Of a stretch of DNA of 64,000 nt, positions 37,347-46,161 are shown one piece after another (position 1 is the first letter of the stretch; each line of letters starts with the position of its first letter). Made by a program: the position numbers and the translations under genes. The notes beneath the pieces are model-generated. The model was not told where the DNA came from and ran no database searches. It saw only the letters and a list, made by a program, of their open reading frames with translations. Source of the stretch: an uncultured Flavobacteriaceae bacterium (lineage in GTDB: Bacteria; Bacteroidota; Bacteroidia; Flavobacteriales; Flavobacteriaceae); assembly GCA_947493175.1 (NCBI GenBank), contig CANLQD010000004.1, positions 496,001 through 560,000 on the forward strand. Reading direction: 5' to 3'.

Positions 37347-38516
37347 ATGACCAATAGCATCAGGGCTTTTTATTTTTTGTTTCATGTAGGGCTCGGTTGT
37401 GTCCTTGCTTTTTTACCGACCTATTTAAAGACCGAAGGGTTTACGGGTACGGAGATAAGTTCGATCATGTCTCTCGGAGCGCTTTGCGGCCTGTTCGGGG
37501 TCCCCATGTTATGGGGCTATATCTCGGATAGAATAGGTAAACCCCAGTTGATTTTGAAAATCTTGGCCTTTGGGGTGTTTGCGGGGAGTTTACCCTTATT
37601 GTTCTTCAAGGATTATTGGCTCGTTTTTGCCACTTTTTTTGTGTATTCCTTCTTTTCCATCGGTATCATGGGCATCTTGGATTCCATTGCTTCGGTACGG
37701 GCCAAGGAGCAGGGTCTTGATTTTGGTAAAATGCGCTTGTTCGCACCAGCAGGATGGTTCGTAGGTTCCGTGGCCTTGGGATACTATATAGAACTAACTG
37801 GAAAATCGTGGAACGACCCTGGTGTTATCGTTGCGTTTGTGTTAAGTTTCGGATTAATGTTCGTTAGTTCGCTTGGCTTAAAAAGAACAACTACTAAAAA
37901 CCAGGAACGCCCGTCACTTTCCGAAATCAAAGAACTTTTTCAGAATAAATATTTGGTGTTGTTTTATATCATGGGCCTTATCAACCTGGCCAGTGTTTCG
38001 GCTTATTTGGTCTATTACGGCCCTTTGATCGAGCATTTAGGGCTCAAACCCTCCGTTGTAGGGCTTAGTATCGGTGTCGGTACCTTGGCCGAGGTCGTAT
38101 TCATGTTCTTTTTCGACAAATTCAAAAAATGGTTGGGTCTTGACTTATTGATCGTAATCTCCATTTCGTTGAGCATTATACGGTGGGTGATTATCGCCAA
38201 CACCTCCAATCCGGCCGTACTGATCGGTATTCAAGTGCTGCATTCCGAAATAGCCCTATTTACTTTGGCCTGCGTCACGTTCATCACCGGTAATGTGCCA
38301 GGTAAATTGGTAACAACTTCCCAAACGATTTTTTATTCTTTGACCTATGGAGTGGGACAATACTTGGGTATTATGTTAATGGGGTATTTGTTCGATTATT
38401 TTGAACAACCTTCTAAACTGTTTCTGGTGGCCGCTGTCATACAATTGGTTCCTTTATCATTGGTGGTTTATATCTTTTATATAAAAAGAAAATCAAATGG
38501 TTTTTCCTTAAAATGA
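37347..38516 (+). CDS. MFS sugar/nucleoside permease (MFS_1-like)
   Basis: A 389-residue transporter with 12 predicted helices, starting MTNSIRAFYFLFHVGLGCV. The loop between helices 2 and 3 (GYISDRIGKPQ) is the MFS motif A. The layout resembles the LacY/nucleoside-symporter-like branch (MFS_1-like). It would carry a mono- or disaccharide across the inner membrane, possibly the substrate of the GH130 protein encoded just upstream. It is separate in sequence from the FucP-type symporter further along. Confidence 0.85.
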   Translation: MTNSIRAFYFLFHVGLGCVLAFLPTYLKTEGFTGTEISSIMSLGALCGLFGVPMLWGYISDRIGKPQLILKILAFGVFAGSLPLLFFKDYWLVFATFFVYSFFSIGIMGILDSIASVRAKEQGLDFGKMRLFAPAGWFVGSVALGYYIELTGKSWNDPGVIVAFVLSFGLMFVSSLGLKRTTTKNQERPSLSEIKELFQNKYLVLFYIMGLINLASVSAYLVYYGPLIEHLGLKPSVVGLSIGVGTLAEVVFMFFFDKFKKWLGLDLLIVISISLSIIRWVIIANTSNPAVLIGIQVLHSEIALFTLACVTFITGNVPGKLVTTSQTIFYSLTYGVGQYLGIMLMGYLFDYFEQPSKLFLVAAVIQLVPLSLVVYIFYIKRKSNGFSLK

Positions 38517-38757
38517 CGGTTTTTGATTAAGACATCGGTTCCTTTTCAAAGTTTTTGGAAAGCGAATTTCGAAAAGGGTAAAAATGAAGATATATGCATT
38601 GAAATTGAGAGAAAACTTGTTTGTAGCATGAAAGTGGGTACCGTAAGTTTTAGACCGGTTTTTTGCCCATGCTATTGAGGTTAGGATTCCGTTTTAGAAA
38701 TACCCTTCTCAACGGTTTTGGCGAAGTCAAAAAAATAATAGAGAAAAGGATAAAAGA

Positions 38758-40875
38758 ATGAAGACACGATTTTTAGTATATATTGGTATTGTGGGCATGC
38801 TATGGGCATGTGTCACGAAGGAAAACGATCGCAAACAATATAAGGACCTCTCTGAGAATCCAGACCTTACGTTTGAGGAGCCTACCCGACAAATACATCT
38901 CGATTTCCATACCTCGGAACTCATCGATAGTATTGGTTTCAAATTTGATAAAGAACAGTTTCAAGAAGCTCTAAAGTTGGGAAAGGTCAATGCCATCAAT
39001 GTCTTTGCCAAAGGCCATCATAGTTGGAGCTATTACCCAACAGAAATCGGAATGACGCATCCAAAACTCGACTTTGATTTGTTAAAAGCGCAAATTGAAG
39101 CTTGTCGCGAAATTGGCGTTGAGGTATTTGCTTATTTCACCGTAGGTTGGTCTGCCAACGATGCCAAAAACCACCCGGAATGGGCAGTGGTTCGGAAAGA
39201 CGGTTCCAATAAATTTCGGGACCAATTAAAGAGCTTGGGTCCAGAAGACCCTTTTGGAGGATGGGAGTATTTAGAGCCCTCCGGACCGTATGCTGAATTG
39301 ATCTACGCTCAGACGGAAGAACTGATTAAAAACTATGATTTGGATGGTATTTGGTATGATATTCACCAACCCGAAAGCCTTAATTTTAATGCTTGGAGTC
39401 TTCGTGATTATGCCGAAAAAGGTATTGATACTACAGATTCATTGTCGGTTCAATTAAGAACCAATGAGAAGTACAATGAGTTTTTTCAAAAGACGGGAGA
39501 CATTATCAAAAAGCACAAGCCCAACGTTACCATTTACTACAACGGGACTACAAGAACGTATAATACCGAAAACATTGAGCTTTTCAAATACGGATTTTTC
39601 AAATACAATACAAAACACGACCTGGAAGATTTACCCACCGCATGGGGCGGATACGATATCTTCCCTTGGCGATCGAAGTATTTTGCCAATACAGGAAAAG
39701 ATATTGTTGCGATGAGTGGCAAGTTTCATAAGGCATGGGGGGAATTCGGTGGGTTCAAACACAAAGATGCACTGCTATATGAAGCAGCTTCCATGGTGGC
39801 CTTTGGTGCTTCAGCGAATATGGGCGATCAACTACACCCTTCTGGGGAGATGGATATGGCCACCTATGAAAATATAGGATATGCTTTTGACTATGTCGAA
39901 AAAATAGAGGATTATGGCATCGGGGCCGATCACGTAGCCACTACAGGGCTCTATATAGGGGAAGATTTACCTGCAATCGAAGGGGCAGTGGCCATGCTGC
40001 TAGAAAAACAGGTGAACTTTAATGTGGTGAACACCCTGCAAGATTGGTCGAACATCGAAGTATTGGTTGTTACTAGTGGGGGAATACTAAAGCGTGATAT
40101 TCCCAAGCTACAGGAATTTGTGCGGCAAGGTGGTAAAGTGATCGCTATGGGTGAAGGGCTTTTTCGTAATAATAAGCCCATTATTGATATCGGAGCCGAT
40201 TTTGTCGGAGATGCCAACTACGATATCGATTATACAGTAGTAAACGAAACCATGTCAGACGGACTCGTAGCTTCTCCCTTTCTTAATTATAATGCTGCAT
40301 TGAGAATACGGCCTAAAAACGGAACAGCAGTATTGGCGGCTATCCGGGAACCCTTCTTCTCAAGGGCGGTAGCGCACTACAGCTCCCACAACAATACTCC
40401 CAACCGATTGAACGATGCCGAACATCCGGCAGTGATCCGAAAGGGGAATATTATCTACATTGCCCATGACTTGGACAGGCAGTACAGTAAAGAAGGGGCC
40501 CGTATGCATCGAGATCTCTTTTACAATTCGCTCCAACTGCTAAGGGAAAATCCGATGATGGAGACCGAAATGCCGAGTATGGGGCGCGTAAACCTGTTAC
40601 ATCAACCTGAACAACAAAGGTACGTGGCCCATTTGCTATATGCTTCTCCTATTCAACGTGGGTCTGTCCGGGTTATTGAAGATTTGGTACCCCTCTATGA
40701 TATTCCTGTTACAATCGATGTGCCCCAACAAATTAGCGAGGCGTACCTGGTGCCCTCAGGGGAAATGCTCCCCTTGCAAGTGGTTGATGGTCGTCTAAAA
40801 TTAACAGTTCCGGTCTTGGAATGTCATACGGCTGTTGTATTGGAATATAAAACAGACCCTCCAAAGACCGAATAA
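38758..40875 (+). CDS. GHL6-type glycoside hydrolase lipoprotein (possible alpha-L-fucosidase)
   Basis: 705 residues with a lipoprotein signal (VYIGIVGMLWAC). The N-terminal TIM-barrel-like part matches hypothetical glycosyl hydrolase 6 (GHL6): PTRQIHLDFHTSELID, GHHSWSYYPTEIG, VEVFAYFTVGWSANDA and LDGIWYDIHQPESLNF, whose Asp is a candidate catalytic residue. A beta-galactosidase-trimerisation-like domain (about residues 410-600) and a beta-sandwich follow. Proteins of this layout include GH151 alpha-L-fucosidases, and the adjacent fucP and upstream fucI favour that activity. It is a paralogue of the minus-strand gene ending at 42254. The 241-base spacer before it shows no LacI-type site. Confidence 0.7.
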   Translation: MKTRFLVYIGIVGMLWACVTKENDRKQYKDLSENPDLTFEEPTRQIHLDFHTSELIDSIGFKFDKEQFQEALKLGKVNAINVFAKGHHSWSYYPTEIGMTHPKLDFDLLKAQIEACREIGVEVFAYFTVGWSANDAKNHPEWAVVRKDGSNKFRDQLKSLGPEDPFGGWEYLEPSGPYAELIYAQTEELIKNYDLDGIWYDIHQPESLNFNAWSLRDYAEKGIDTTDSLSVQLRTNEKYNEFFQKTGDIIKKHKPNVTIYYNGTTRTYNTENIELFKYGFFKYNTKHDLEDLPTAWGGYDIFPWRSKYFANTGKDIVAMSGKFHKAWGEFGGFKHKDALLYEAASMVAFGASANMGDQLHPSGEMDMATYENIGYAFDYVEKIEDYGIGADHVATTGLYIGEDLPAIEGAVAMLLEKQVNFNVVNTLQDWSNIEVLVVTSGGILKRDIPKLQEFVRQGGKVIAMGEGLFRNNKPIIDIGADFVGDANYDIDYTVVNETMSDGLVASPFLNYNAALRIRPKNGTAVLAAIREPFFSRAVAHYSSHNNTPNRLNDAEHPAVIRKGNIIYIAHDLDRQYSKEGARMHRDLFYNSLQLLRENPMMETEMPSMGRVNLLHQPEQQRYVAHLLYASPIQRGSVRVIEDLVPLYDIPVTIDVPQQISEAYLVPSGEMLPLQVVDGRLKLTVPVLECHTAVVLEYKTDPPKTE

Positions 40876-40920
40876 TTCAAAAAATGTAGAACACCCTTAA
40901 TCACCACCTGTTTACCGTCT

Positions 40921-42267
40921 ATGTCCGAAACCCATCAAATACCCGTTGTTCGAAAGAAATTGCTTTTTCCATTTATTGCGATTACCTCGCTCTTTTTCCT
41001 TTGGGGTATTGCCAACGATTTGACCAACCCAATGGTTTCGGCTTTTAAGAAGGTGATGCCCGAGCTCTCTAACTTTGAGGCTGCTTTGGTACAATTCGCT
41101 TTCTATAGTGGGTATGCTACCATGGCCATCCCCGCCGCTATATTTATTCGAAAATACAGTTATAAAAAAGGTATTTTGCTGGGATTACTGTTGTATGCTA
41201 CCGGTGCATTTTTGTTTTACCCCGCCGCTGCCTATGAAGAATTTGGTTTCTTCTTGGCCTCACTCTACATTCTTACGTTCGGCTTGGCATTTTTGGAGAC
41301 GACCTCGAATCCTTTTATATTATCGATGGGTGATGCCGAAACTGCCACAAGGCGTTTGAACCTCTCTCAAGCCTTCAACCCTATGGGATCCCTATTAGGA
41401 ATGCTGGTCGCACAGTTGGTCGTAATACAATCCTTGAAATCGGATGATTATACGGCAGACGCCTATGAGGCCCTGAGTATGGTCGAAAAAGCGGGGGTTC
41501 GAGAAAATGATCTGAACATTATTAGTTTCCCTTATATCGCCTTGGGCATTTTGGTAGTCTTCATCTTCTTGGTCATTGCTTTTACCAAGTTTCCGGTGTT
41601 TCGGGAAGAGTCCAAAATGTCTATGAAAACCTCTTTTCTTAAGTTGGTTCGCAATCGCAATTATTACGAGGGGGTAGTGGCCCAAGCTTTTTATGTAGGT
41701 GCCCAGATCATGTGTTGGACGTTCATTTTTCAATACGTGGATCATTTGAACGAATCCCGGGCTGCCGACGAACAATTAACGGCCACCTGGTACAACATGG
41801 CTGCCATGATCTTTTTTCTTTCGGGGCGATGGCTTTGTACCTGGTTGCTGAAATATATCAGAGGCCCAAGGTTGATGTTGTTTTTTGCGTTGGGGGGAGT
41901 TGTTTTTTGTACAGGGGCTATACTGCTTCCAGGTATTTGGGGATTGTATTCCCTAGTCGCCATAAGCCTATGCATGTCGTTAATGTTTCCCACGATTTAT
42001 GGGATTGCCTTAAAAGGAATGGGAGATGAGGCCAAGTTGGGCTCGGCAGGCTTGGTGATGGCAATTGTCGGAGGCGCTCTTATGCCTCCTTTGCAGGCCT
42101 CCATACTCGATTGGGGCGGCCCAGGCTTCTCCGATGTTCAAGTCTGGGGAACTGTTCCCGAGGTGAAGTTTTCCTTTATCCTCCCCTTGATATGCCTCGC
42201 TGTGGTCGCATTGTATAGTTTCCGGTCTTTAAAGGTGAGCGATCGATCTGTGATCACTCGTACTTAA
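40921..42267 (+). CDS. fucP: L-fucose:H+ symporter
   Basis: A 448-residue MFS protein with the FucP opening FITSLFFLWGIANDLTNPMV-like segment (read as ITSLFFLWGIANDLTNPMVS). It also has LVQFAFYSGYATMAIPAA, the conserved LETTSNPFILSMGD and NLSQAFNPMGSLLG. These are hallmarks of the fucose/glucose-galactose porter branch. It should import L-fucose, and possibly L-galactose or D-arabinose, which the E. coli homologue also takes. Its 3' end overlaps the convergent GHL6 gene by 14 bp. Confidence 0.94.
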   Translation: MSETHQIPVVRKKLLFPFIAITSLFFLWGIANDLTNPMVSAFKKVMPELSNFEAALVQFAFYSGYATMAIPAAIFIRKYSYKKGILLGLLLYATGAFLFYPAAAYEEFGFFLASLYILTFGLAFLETTSNPFILSMGDAETATRRLNLSQAFNPMGSLLGMLVAQLVVIQSLKSDDYTADAYEALSMVEKAGVRENDLNIISFPYIALGILVVFIFLVIAFTKFPVFREESKMSMKTSFLKLVRNRNYYEGVVAQAFYVGAQIMCWTFIFQYVDHLNESRAADEQLTATWYNMAAMIFFLSGRWLCTWLLKYIRGPRLMLFFALGGVVFCTGAILLPGIWGLYSLVAISLCMSLMFPTIYGIALKGMGDEAKLGSAGLVMAIVGGALMPPLQASILDWGGPGFSDVQVWGTVPEVKFSFILPLICLAVVALYSFRSLKVSDRSVITRT

Positions 42268-44329
42268 ATACAATGGCAGTGTGCATCGTAAACGTAGGTA
42301 TTGTTACATGTACTACCGTTCTTTCTTGGGTGAATGGCAGCGAAGTGCCTTCGGGAATTTGAACAACTTCCTTGATAGTTTCAGATACCTCCAATGAAAG
42401 CTCCACTCCCGGAACAGGTAGAAAGTCCTCCAGAACACTTACTTCGCCCCGTAACAATGGCGGACCGTAGAGCAAGTGTGCCACATATCTGCTATCGGAT
42501 GCTTGTTTTAGTAAACTTACACGCCCGGCACTGGGTAAATTCGACACTTTTAATAGGGGTTTCTCGTAGAGTAAATCAATAGCATTTTTGACCAATTGGC
42601 GATGTAACAGTACGCCGTCTGTATAATACAACCTGTCTAAAGGATGGGCGAAGAATAGAACATTCCCATTTTTTACAATAGCGGGGTAGGGAGCATCTTC
42701 CAGTTGATATGGTGTTTCCCGATGTCCGTTGAATTTGTCATAAGTACGATTAAAATAGGGTTCTCGAATACTTGCCAACATCTCTCCGTTCGTGGGTTGG
42801 GTCACAAGTGCTGCTTCGTAATTAAGAAAGGGAGTAGATACCATATCTTGGGTCAAACCTTCCTTGACAACTGTATAATCAAACTGGAAATCGGAAGGTT
42901 TTAGGTAGGTGGTTCCCACATCCAATAAAAAAGAAGTTCGGTCTTTATTCAGGGCACCGTCTGCAAAGACAAGTAACTTCCCGCCTTTTTTGACCCAATC
43001 GTTTATTTTTTGTGCCGCTTCTTTTGTTAAGTTGGGTTCGCTTGGGATAATAATTAGTTCAAGCTGATTTAAGTTGTTTGCATCGGCTACGATAAAATCT
43101 TTGTGGGTTTCCAATAGCATGTTGACTACCCCATGATCGGCCGCTTCGTTCAAGGTAAGCCAAATGCCCAATTTGGAAACGGGAACACCGCCTGGGCCAT
43201 AGTCTTCGATTTTTGCCACATAATCATAGGCATAACCAATGTTTTTGTAAGTTTCCATATCCATTTCTCCAGAGGGATGCAGTTGATCCCCAAAATTACA
43301 GGAGGCCCCAAAAGAAATCATGGCCGCAGCCTCATACTTGATCGCATCTGGATTTTTAAAACCCCCGAATTCGCCCCAGGCCTTGTGAAATTTACCACTC
43401 ATACCCGCGGCCGGTACCCCTTGTTGCAGATGGTATTTGGCATCTAAGGGAAGCTTATTGTAGCCGCCCCATGTGGTCGGTAGATCTTCCAGATCTTGGT
43501 GGGTGTCCATATCAAAAAGGCGTTCTTTAAAGAAAGAGGCATCTTCAATGCGGGTCACGGCATTGAAATAAACAGTTGCTTCGGGCCGGTATTTTGCCAC
43601 TAGGTTCCGTAGGTCTTTCATATGTGCTTTGAGCGCTAAAGCGTGGCTACGTTCAACGGCCAGAGTGTCTTTGATATCAATTCCTTCCTTTTTCATTCGC
43701 TTTATCGCGTACGAATTGTAGTTTCGCTTTGCTACATGGTAAATATCGAACCAAAAACCGTCGAGATCGGGATAGCGTTGACAGATTTCTTCTACCTGTT
43801 TCATAATATGATCGTGATAAGGGGTGCCGATGCTGGGATCCATCCGCTTCCACAAATAGGTGGGCCTTTCGGTATCCCCTGGTGCATCCCAATCATATCC
43901 TGGGGCGTTGATAGCACCATCTTCGTTGCGAATGGTCCATTCCGGATGTTCGCGTGCGTCGAGTTCGCTCCATCCGATCGTAAAGTAAAATGGTGCTTTG
44001 ACCCCGATTTCGTGGCAAGCCTCTAACTGGGCACCTAGTAGGTCAAAATCAAGATTTGGATGTATTTTTCCCACCTTGGTCGGGTAATACGACCAACCGT
44101 GATGCCCTTTACTAAAGATGTTAATATGATTTACGTTGCCAGTTTTCAGGGCTTCCTGAAATTGCTTCTTATCAAATCGTTTGCCGATGTCGGGAATATG
44201 CTCCGACGTATGAAAATCGAGATGCACCTGTCTCGTAGGCATGGGCGCATCGATATTTCGTTGCGACTGTCCTTGAACGGTGGCGGTAATGGTACAAAAT
44301 AATACAAGGAAGTAGAATCGAGAGTCCAT
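42254..44329 (-). CDS. GHL6-type glycoside hydrolase, secreted paralogue
   Basis: 691 residues with a type I signal peptide (FYFLVLFCTITATVQGQ) rather than the lipobox of its paralogue at 38758. The two share long blocks: PTRQVHLDFHTSEHI, GHHGWSYYPTKVG, LDGFWFDIYHV, the MSGKFHKAWGEFGGFK string and GDQLHPSGEMDMETYKN. They arose by duplication. As with the paralogue, GHL6/GH151-like alpha-L-fucosidase activity is the leading guess. A perfect LacI-type operator begins 16 bases upstream of its ATG and abuts a TATATTTG box, so it belongs to the same regulon though it is transcribed in the opposite direction. Confidence 0.72.
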   Translation of the reverse strand: MDSRFYFLVLFCTITATVQGQSQRNIDAPMPTRQVHLDFHTSEHIPDIGKRFDKKQFQEALKTGNVNHINIFSKGHHGWSYYPTKVGKIHPNLDFDLLGAQLEACHEIGVKAPFYFTIGWSELDAREHPEWTIRNEDGAINAPGYDWDAPGDTERPTYLWKRMDPSIGTPYHDHIMKQVEEICQRYPDLDGFWFDIYHVAKRNYNSYAIKRMKKEGIDIKDTLAVERSHALALKAHMKDLRNLVAKYRPEATVYFNAVTRIEDASFFKERLFDMDTHQDLEDLPTTWGGYNKLPLDAKYHLQQGVPAAGMSGKFHKAWGEFGGFKNPDAIKYEAAAMISFGASCNFGDQLHPSGEMDMETYKNIGYAYDYVAKIEDYGPGGVPVSKLGIWLTLNEAADHGVVNMLLETHKDFIVADANNLNQLELIIIPSEPNLTKEAAQKINDWVKKGGKLLVFADGALNKDRTSFLLDVGTTYLKPSDFQFDYTVVKEGLTQDMVSTPFLNYEAALVTQPTNGEMLASIREPYFNRTYDKFNGHRETPYQLEDAPYPAIVKNGNVLFFAHPLDRLYYTDGVLLHRQLVKNAIDLLYEKPLLKVSNLPSAGRVSLLKQASDSRYVAHLLYGPPLLRGEVSVLEDFLPVPGVELSLEVSETIKEVVQIPEGTSLPFTQERTVVHVTIPTFTMHTAIVFKYE

Positions 44330-44344
44330 AGAAAAACTATTTGG

Positions 44345-44365
44345 TTAAACGTTTAATCAAATATA
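44345..44365 (-). promoter_or_regulatory. LacI-type operator and -7 box for the GHL6 gene
   Basis: On the minus strand a perfect -7 box TATATTTG (44365 to 44358) is followed after one base by the perfect palindrome TTAAACGTTTAA (44356 to 44345). The operator covers the expected transcription start. The ATG at 44329 is only 15 bases further, so the leader is very short. Confidence 0.85.
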
Positions 44366-44445
44366 CTGAAGTTCCTCCTTTTACTTATGGATTAACTGAT
44401 AATTCAATGCGATTTGAGTATAAATAGTGAGACTAAGAACTGAAA

Positions 44446-44475
44446 ACCGGCAGTATCATAAGGACCACTGCCGGT
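44446..44475 (-). terminator. Hairpin downstream of the receiver-GT2 operon
   Basis: ACCGGCAGT (44446-44454) and ACTGCCGGT (44467-44475) form a 9-bp perfect stem with a 12-nt loop, followed on the minus strand by TTTT. It lies just after the small gene that ends at 44488 and separates region C from the LacI regulon. Confidence 0.7.
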
Positions 44476-44487
44476 AGTTATAGTGAA

Positions 44488-44658
44488 TCAGATAAGATGT
44501 AACGTATGGCTGATCAGGAGGCTTAAGGTGATTTCCTTTTTGTCTATGCTTATTTCGCAAACCTGATAGATTTCTTTGGTGGCATCAATTCGGATGAATC
44601 CTCTATAGGGCTTTTTCCTTTTTTTAGTCATGATTTTTATGTTGTGTCTATTTTCCAT
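44488..44658 (-). CDS. Small basic protein coupled to the receiver-GT2 gene
   Basis: A 56-codon frame whose ATG (44658) overlaps the last 11 bases of the receiver-GT2 gene. It ends just before the hairpin terminator. The product begins MENRHNIKIMTKKRKKPYRG and continues with a mixed polar stretch (FIRIDATKEIYQVCEISID). An internal ATG at 44631 is also possible. No family is recognised. The overlap and terminator position support a real, translationally coupled gene, but it is short and unproven. Confidence 0.45.
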   Translation of the reverse strand: MENRHNIKIMTKKRKKPYRGFIRIDATKEIYQVCEISIDKKEITLSLLISHTLHLI

Positions 44659-45790
44659 AATGAATTGCTATTTGGGCCAATTGCCCTACGATTTTTATAG
44701 AATCTTTCATGGAGAGTTTGGAACCCTCTTCGTGCACCCATCGTTTTAAAGGTTGTTCACAAATAACTTTTTGTACTAAATCCTTTCCAAAGTGTTTCTG
44801 CATGCGCATAAAGATTTCAACATCAAATAACCAACGGCTTATGAATTTTTTTGTAAAAACGGGTTCAACGATTTCCTTGCGCATAATTTTGGCCCCGCAT
44901 TGTGTATCGTTAAAGGGCATCTTTAAAATCTTTCGGATAATTAGATTAATGGTCTTGCTAATAATTCTACGTGCTGATTCTTTGGTAATATCTGCACCCA
45001 TTCGATTCATTCTGGAACCACTCACTATTTTGAATTCCGAGTTTTGCAACGTTTTTACCAAATCATCAAAATCCCTAAAATCGGTCGATAGGTCGGCATC
45101 CAAATAACCAATGTAGTCTAATTGGTGGTCTTTGGCGAGGTGCAATACTCCTTTTCGTACCGCCTCGGCCTTTCCGCCATTCTTTTCACAATTATAAACG
45201 CTAATGGTGTCCGGATGTTCTTTTTGAAGCCCTTCAAGAACTCCCAAAGTACCGTCTGTACTACCATCATTGACAAAGCAAAGATGATAGCCTAAATTCT
45301 TGTGGGCGAAATTTTTAAAATCGACCCCTGAAAGCCGTTCGGCCTCATTGTAGCATGGGATAACCACTCCTACGCAGTATTCTTGGAGCATACGTGATGC
45401 GGTTTCATCGGTATTCCTCGCCTTGAGCGCCCCATGGCCTAGAATACGATTGATACGGGCGGCCACTTCATTGAGGCTCACGGGCTTTTTCATATAATCA
45501 TCGATACCTAGGTCAAAACCGTTCATGATGACATCTTCATTGGTATTCCCGGACATTACCAATAGGGGTACACCCGATTTCTGCTCTTTCCGAATATATC
45601 GTACGACCTCTAGCCCCGACATATCGGGCATATTGATATCGACGATTACTAGATCCGGTTTAAAGGAAACAAAGAGGTTCTTACCACTTTTACCTGTATC
45701 GGCAGTCGCTACGGCATAGCCCAATTCTACCAGACGCTTTTTAAGCGACATTAATATGAGTTGTTGATCGTCGATGGCTAGGATTTTCAT
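44648..45790 (-). CDS. Response-regulator receiver fused to a GT2 glycosyltransferase
   Basis: I start at the ATG at 45790 (MKILAIDDQQ), not at a longer frame, giving 380 residues. Residues 1-120 are a CheY-like receiver with acidic pair D7/D8, phospho-acceptor D51 (VIVDINMP), S80 and K102 (KKP). From about 138 a GT2 domain of dolichol-phosphate-mannose-synthase type follows: VGVVIPCYNEAERL, CFVNDGSTDGTL, the DxD motif in YLDADLST, and QCGAKIMRKE, then SRWLFDVEIFMRM. No membrane segment follows, so it should be a cytosolic or peripheral transferase making a lipid- or polymer-linked sugar. Direct phospho-control of a glycosyltransferase is uncommon. A LytTR-type repeat pair and a -7 box lie upstream. 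Confidence 0.92.
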   Translation of the reverse strand: MKILAIDDQQLILMSLKKRLVELGYAVATADTGKSGKNLFVSFKPDLVIVDINMPDMSGLEVVRYIRKEQKSGVPLLVMSGNTNEDVIMNGFDLGIDDYMKKPVSLNEVAARINRILGHGALKARNTDETASRMLQEYCVGVVIPCYNEAERLSGVDFKNFAHKNLGYHLCFVNDGSTDGTLGVLEGLQKEHPDTISVYNCEKNGGKAEAVRKGVLHLAKDHQLDYIGYLDADLSTDFRDFDDLVKTLQNSEFKIVSGSRMNRMGADITKESARRIISKTINLIIRKILKMPFNDTQCGAKIMRKEIVEPVFTKKFISRWLFDVEIFMRMQKHFGKDLVQKVICEQPLKRWVHEEGSKLSMKDSIKIVGQLAQIAIHYGK

Positions 45791-45850
45791 AGGATAGGAT
45801 TTAAGATTTCTAAATAGTTGGGGCGAAAATCTTTTTGTTGATTTCCAAAG

Positions 45851-45921
45851 CAAATGTATCGTTGTTTGACGTCCGTTTACAGCCCAAAAAGCTCGATGGT
45901 TATTTTCTGTAGACGAATGGT
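45851..45921 (-). promoter_or_regulatory. Promoter with LytTR-type direct repeats (receiver-GT2)
   Basis: On the plus strand CTCGATGGT (45892-45900) and ACGAATGGT (45913-45921) are separated by exactly 12 bp, the spacing known for LytTR-family operators such as those of AgrA. Downstream on the minus strand is a perfect -7 box TACATTTG (45858 to 45851), 34 bases from the proximal repeat. This fits an activator site just behind the promoter. The rest of the 45791-46161 divergent spacer holds nothing else I recognise. The opposite gene at 46162 may share the site. Confidence 0.65.
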
Positions 45922-46161
45922 CGATTCGGCCCGATGGCCGATAATGCATAAACGCTGCAATCTTGCTAGCTTTATCTTGTTACGTTTTCCTGCTGTTTTT
46001 ATGCAATGAACAAATGTTGTACGGTGATGCAGTCAATTTTTTTGATACCGATTATGTTGTGCGACCAGCTACGGGAAGATGGGCGATGAAAGTATTGCCA
46101 AGCTCTTGCAATATGAATTCCGCTCTTTCGTTATCATAAGGAAATTTCCTACCAAATATTC

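Noticed and set aside
44446..44475. The 9-bp inverted repeat as a regulator operator
   Set aside because: Its long loop, following T-run and place just after the small gene fit a terminator better than an operator.
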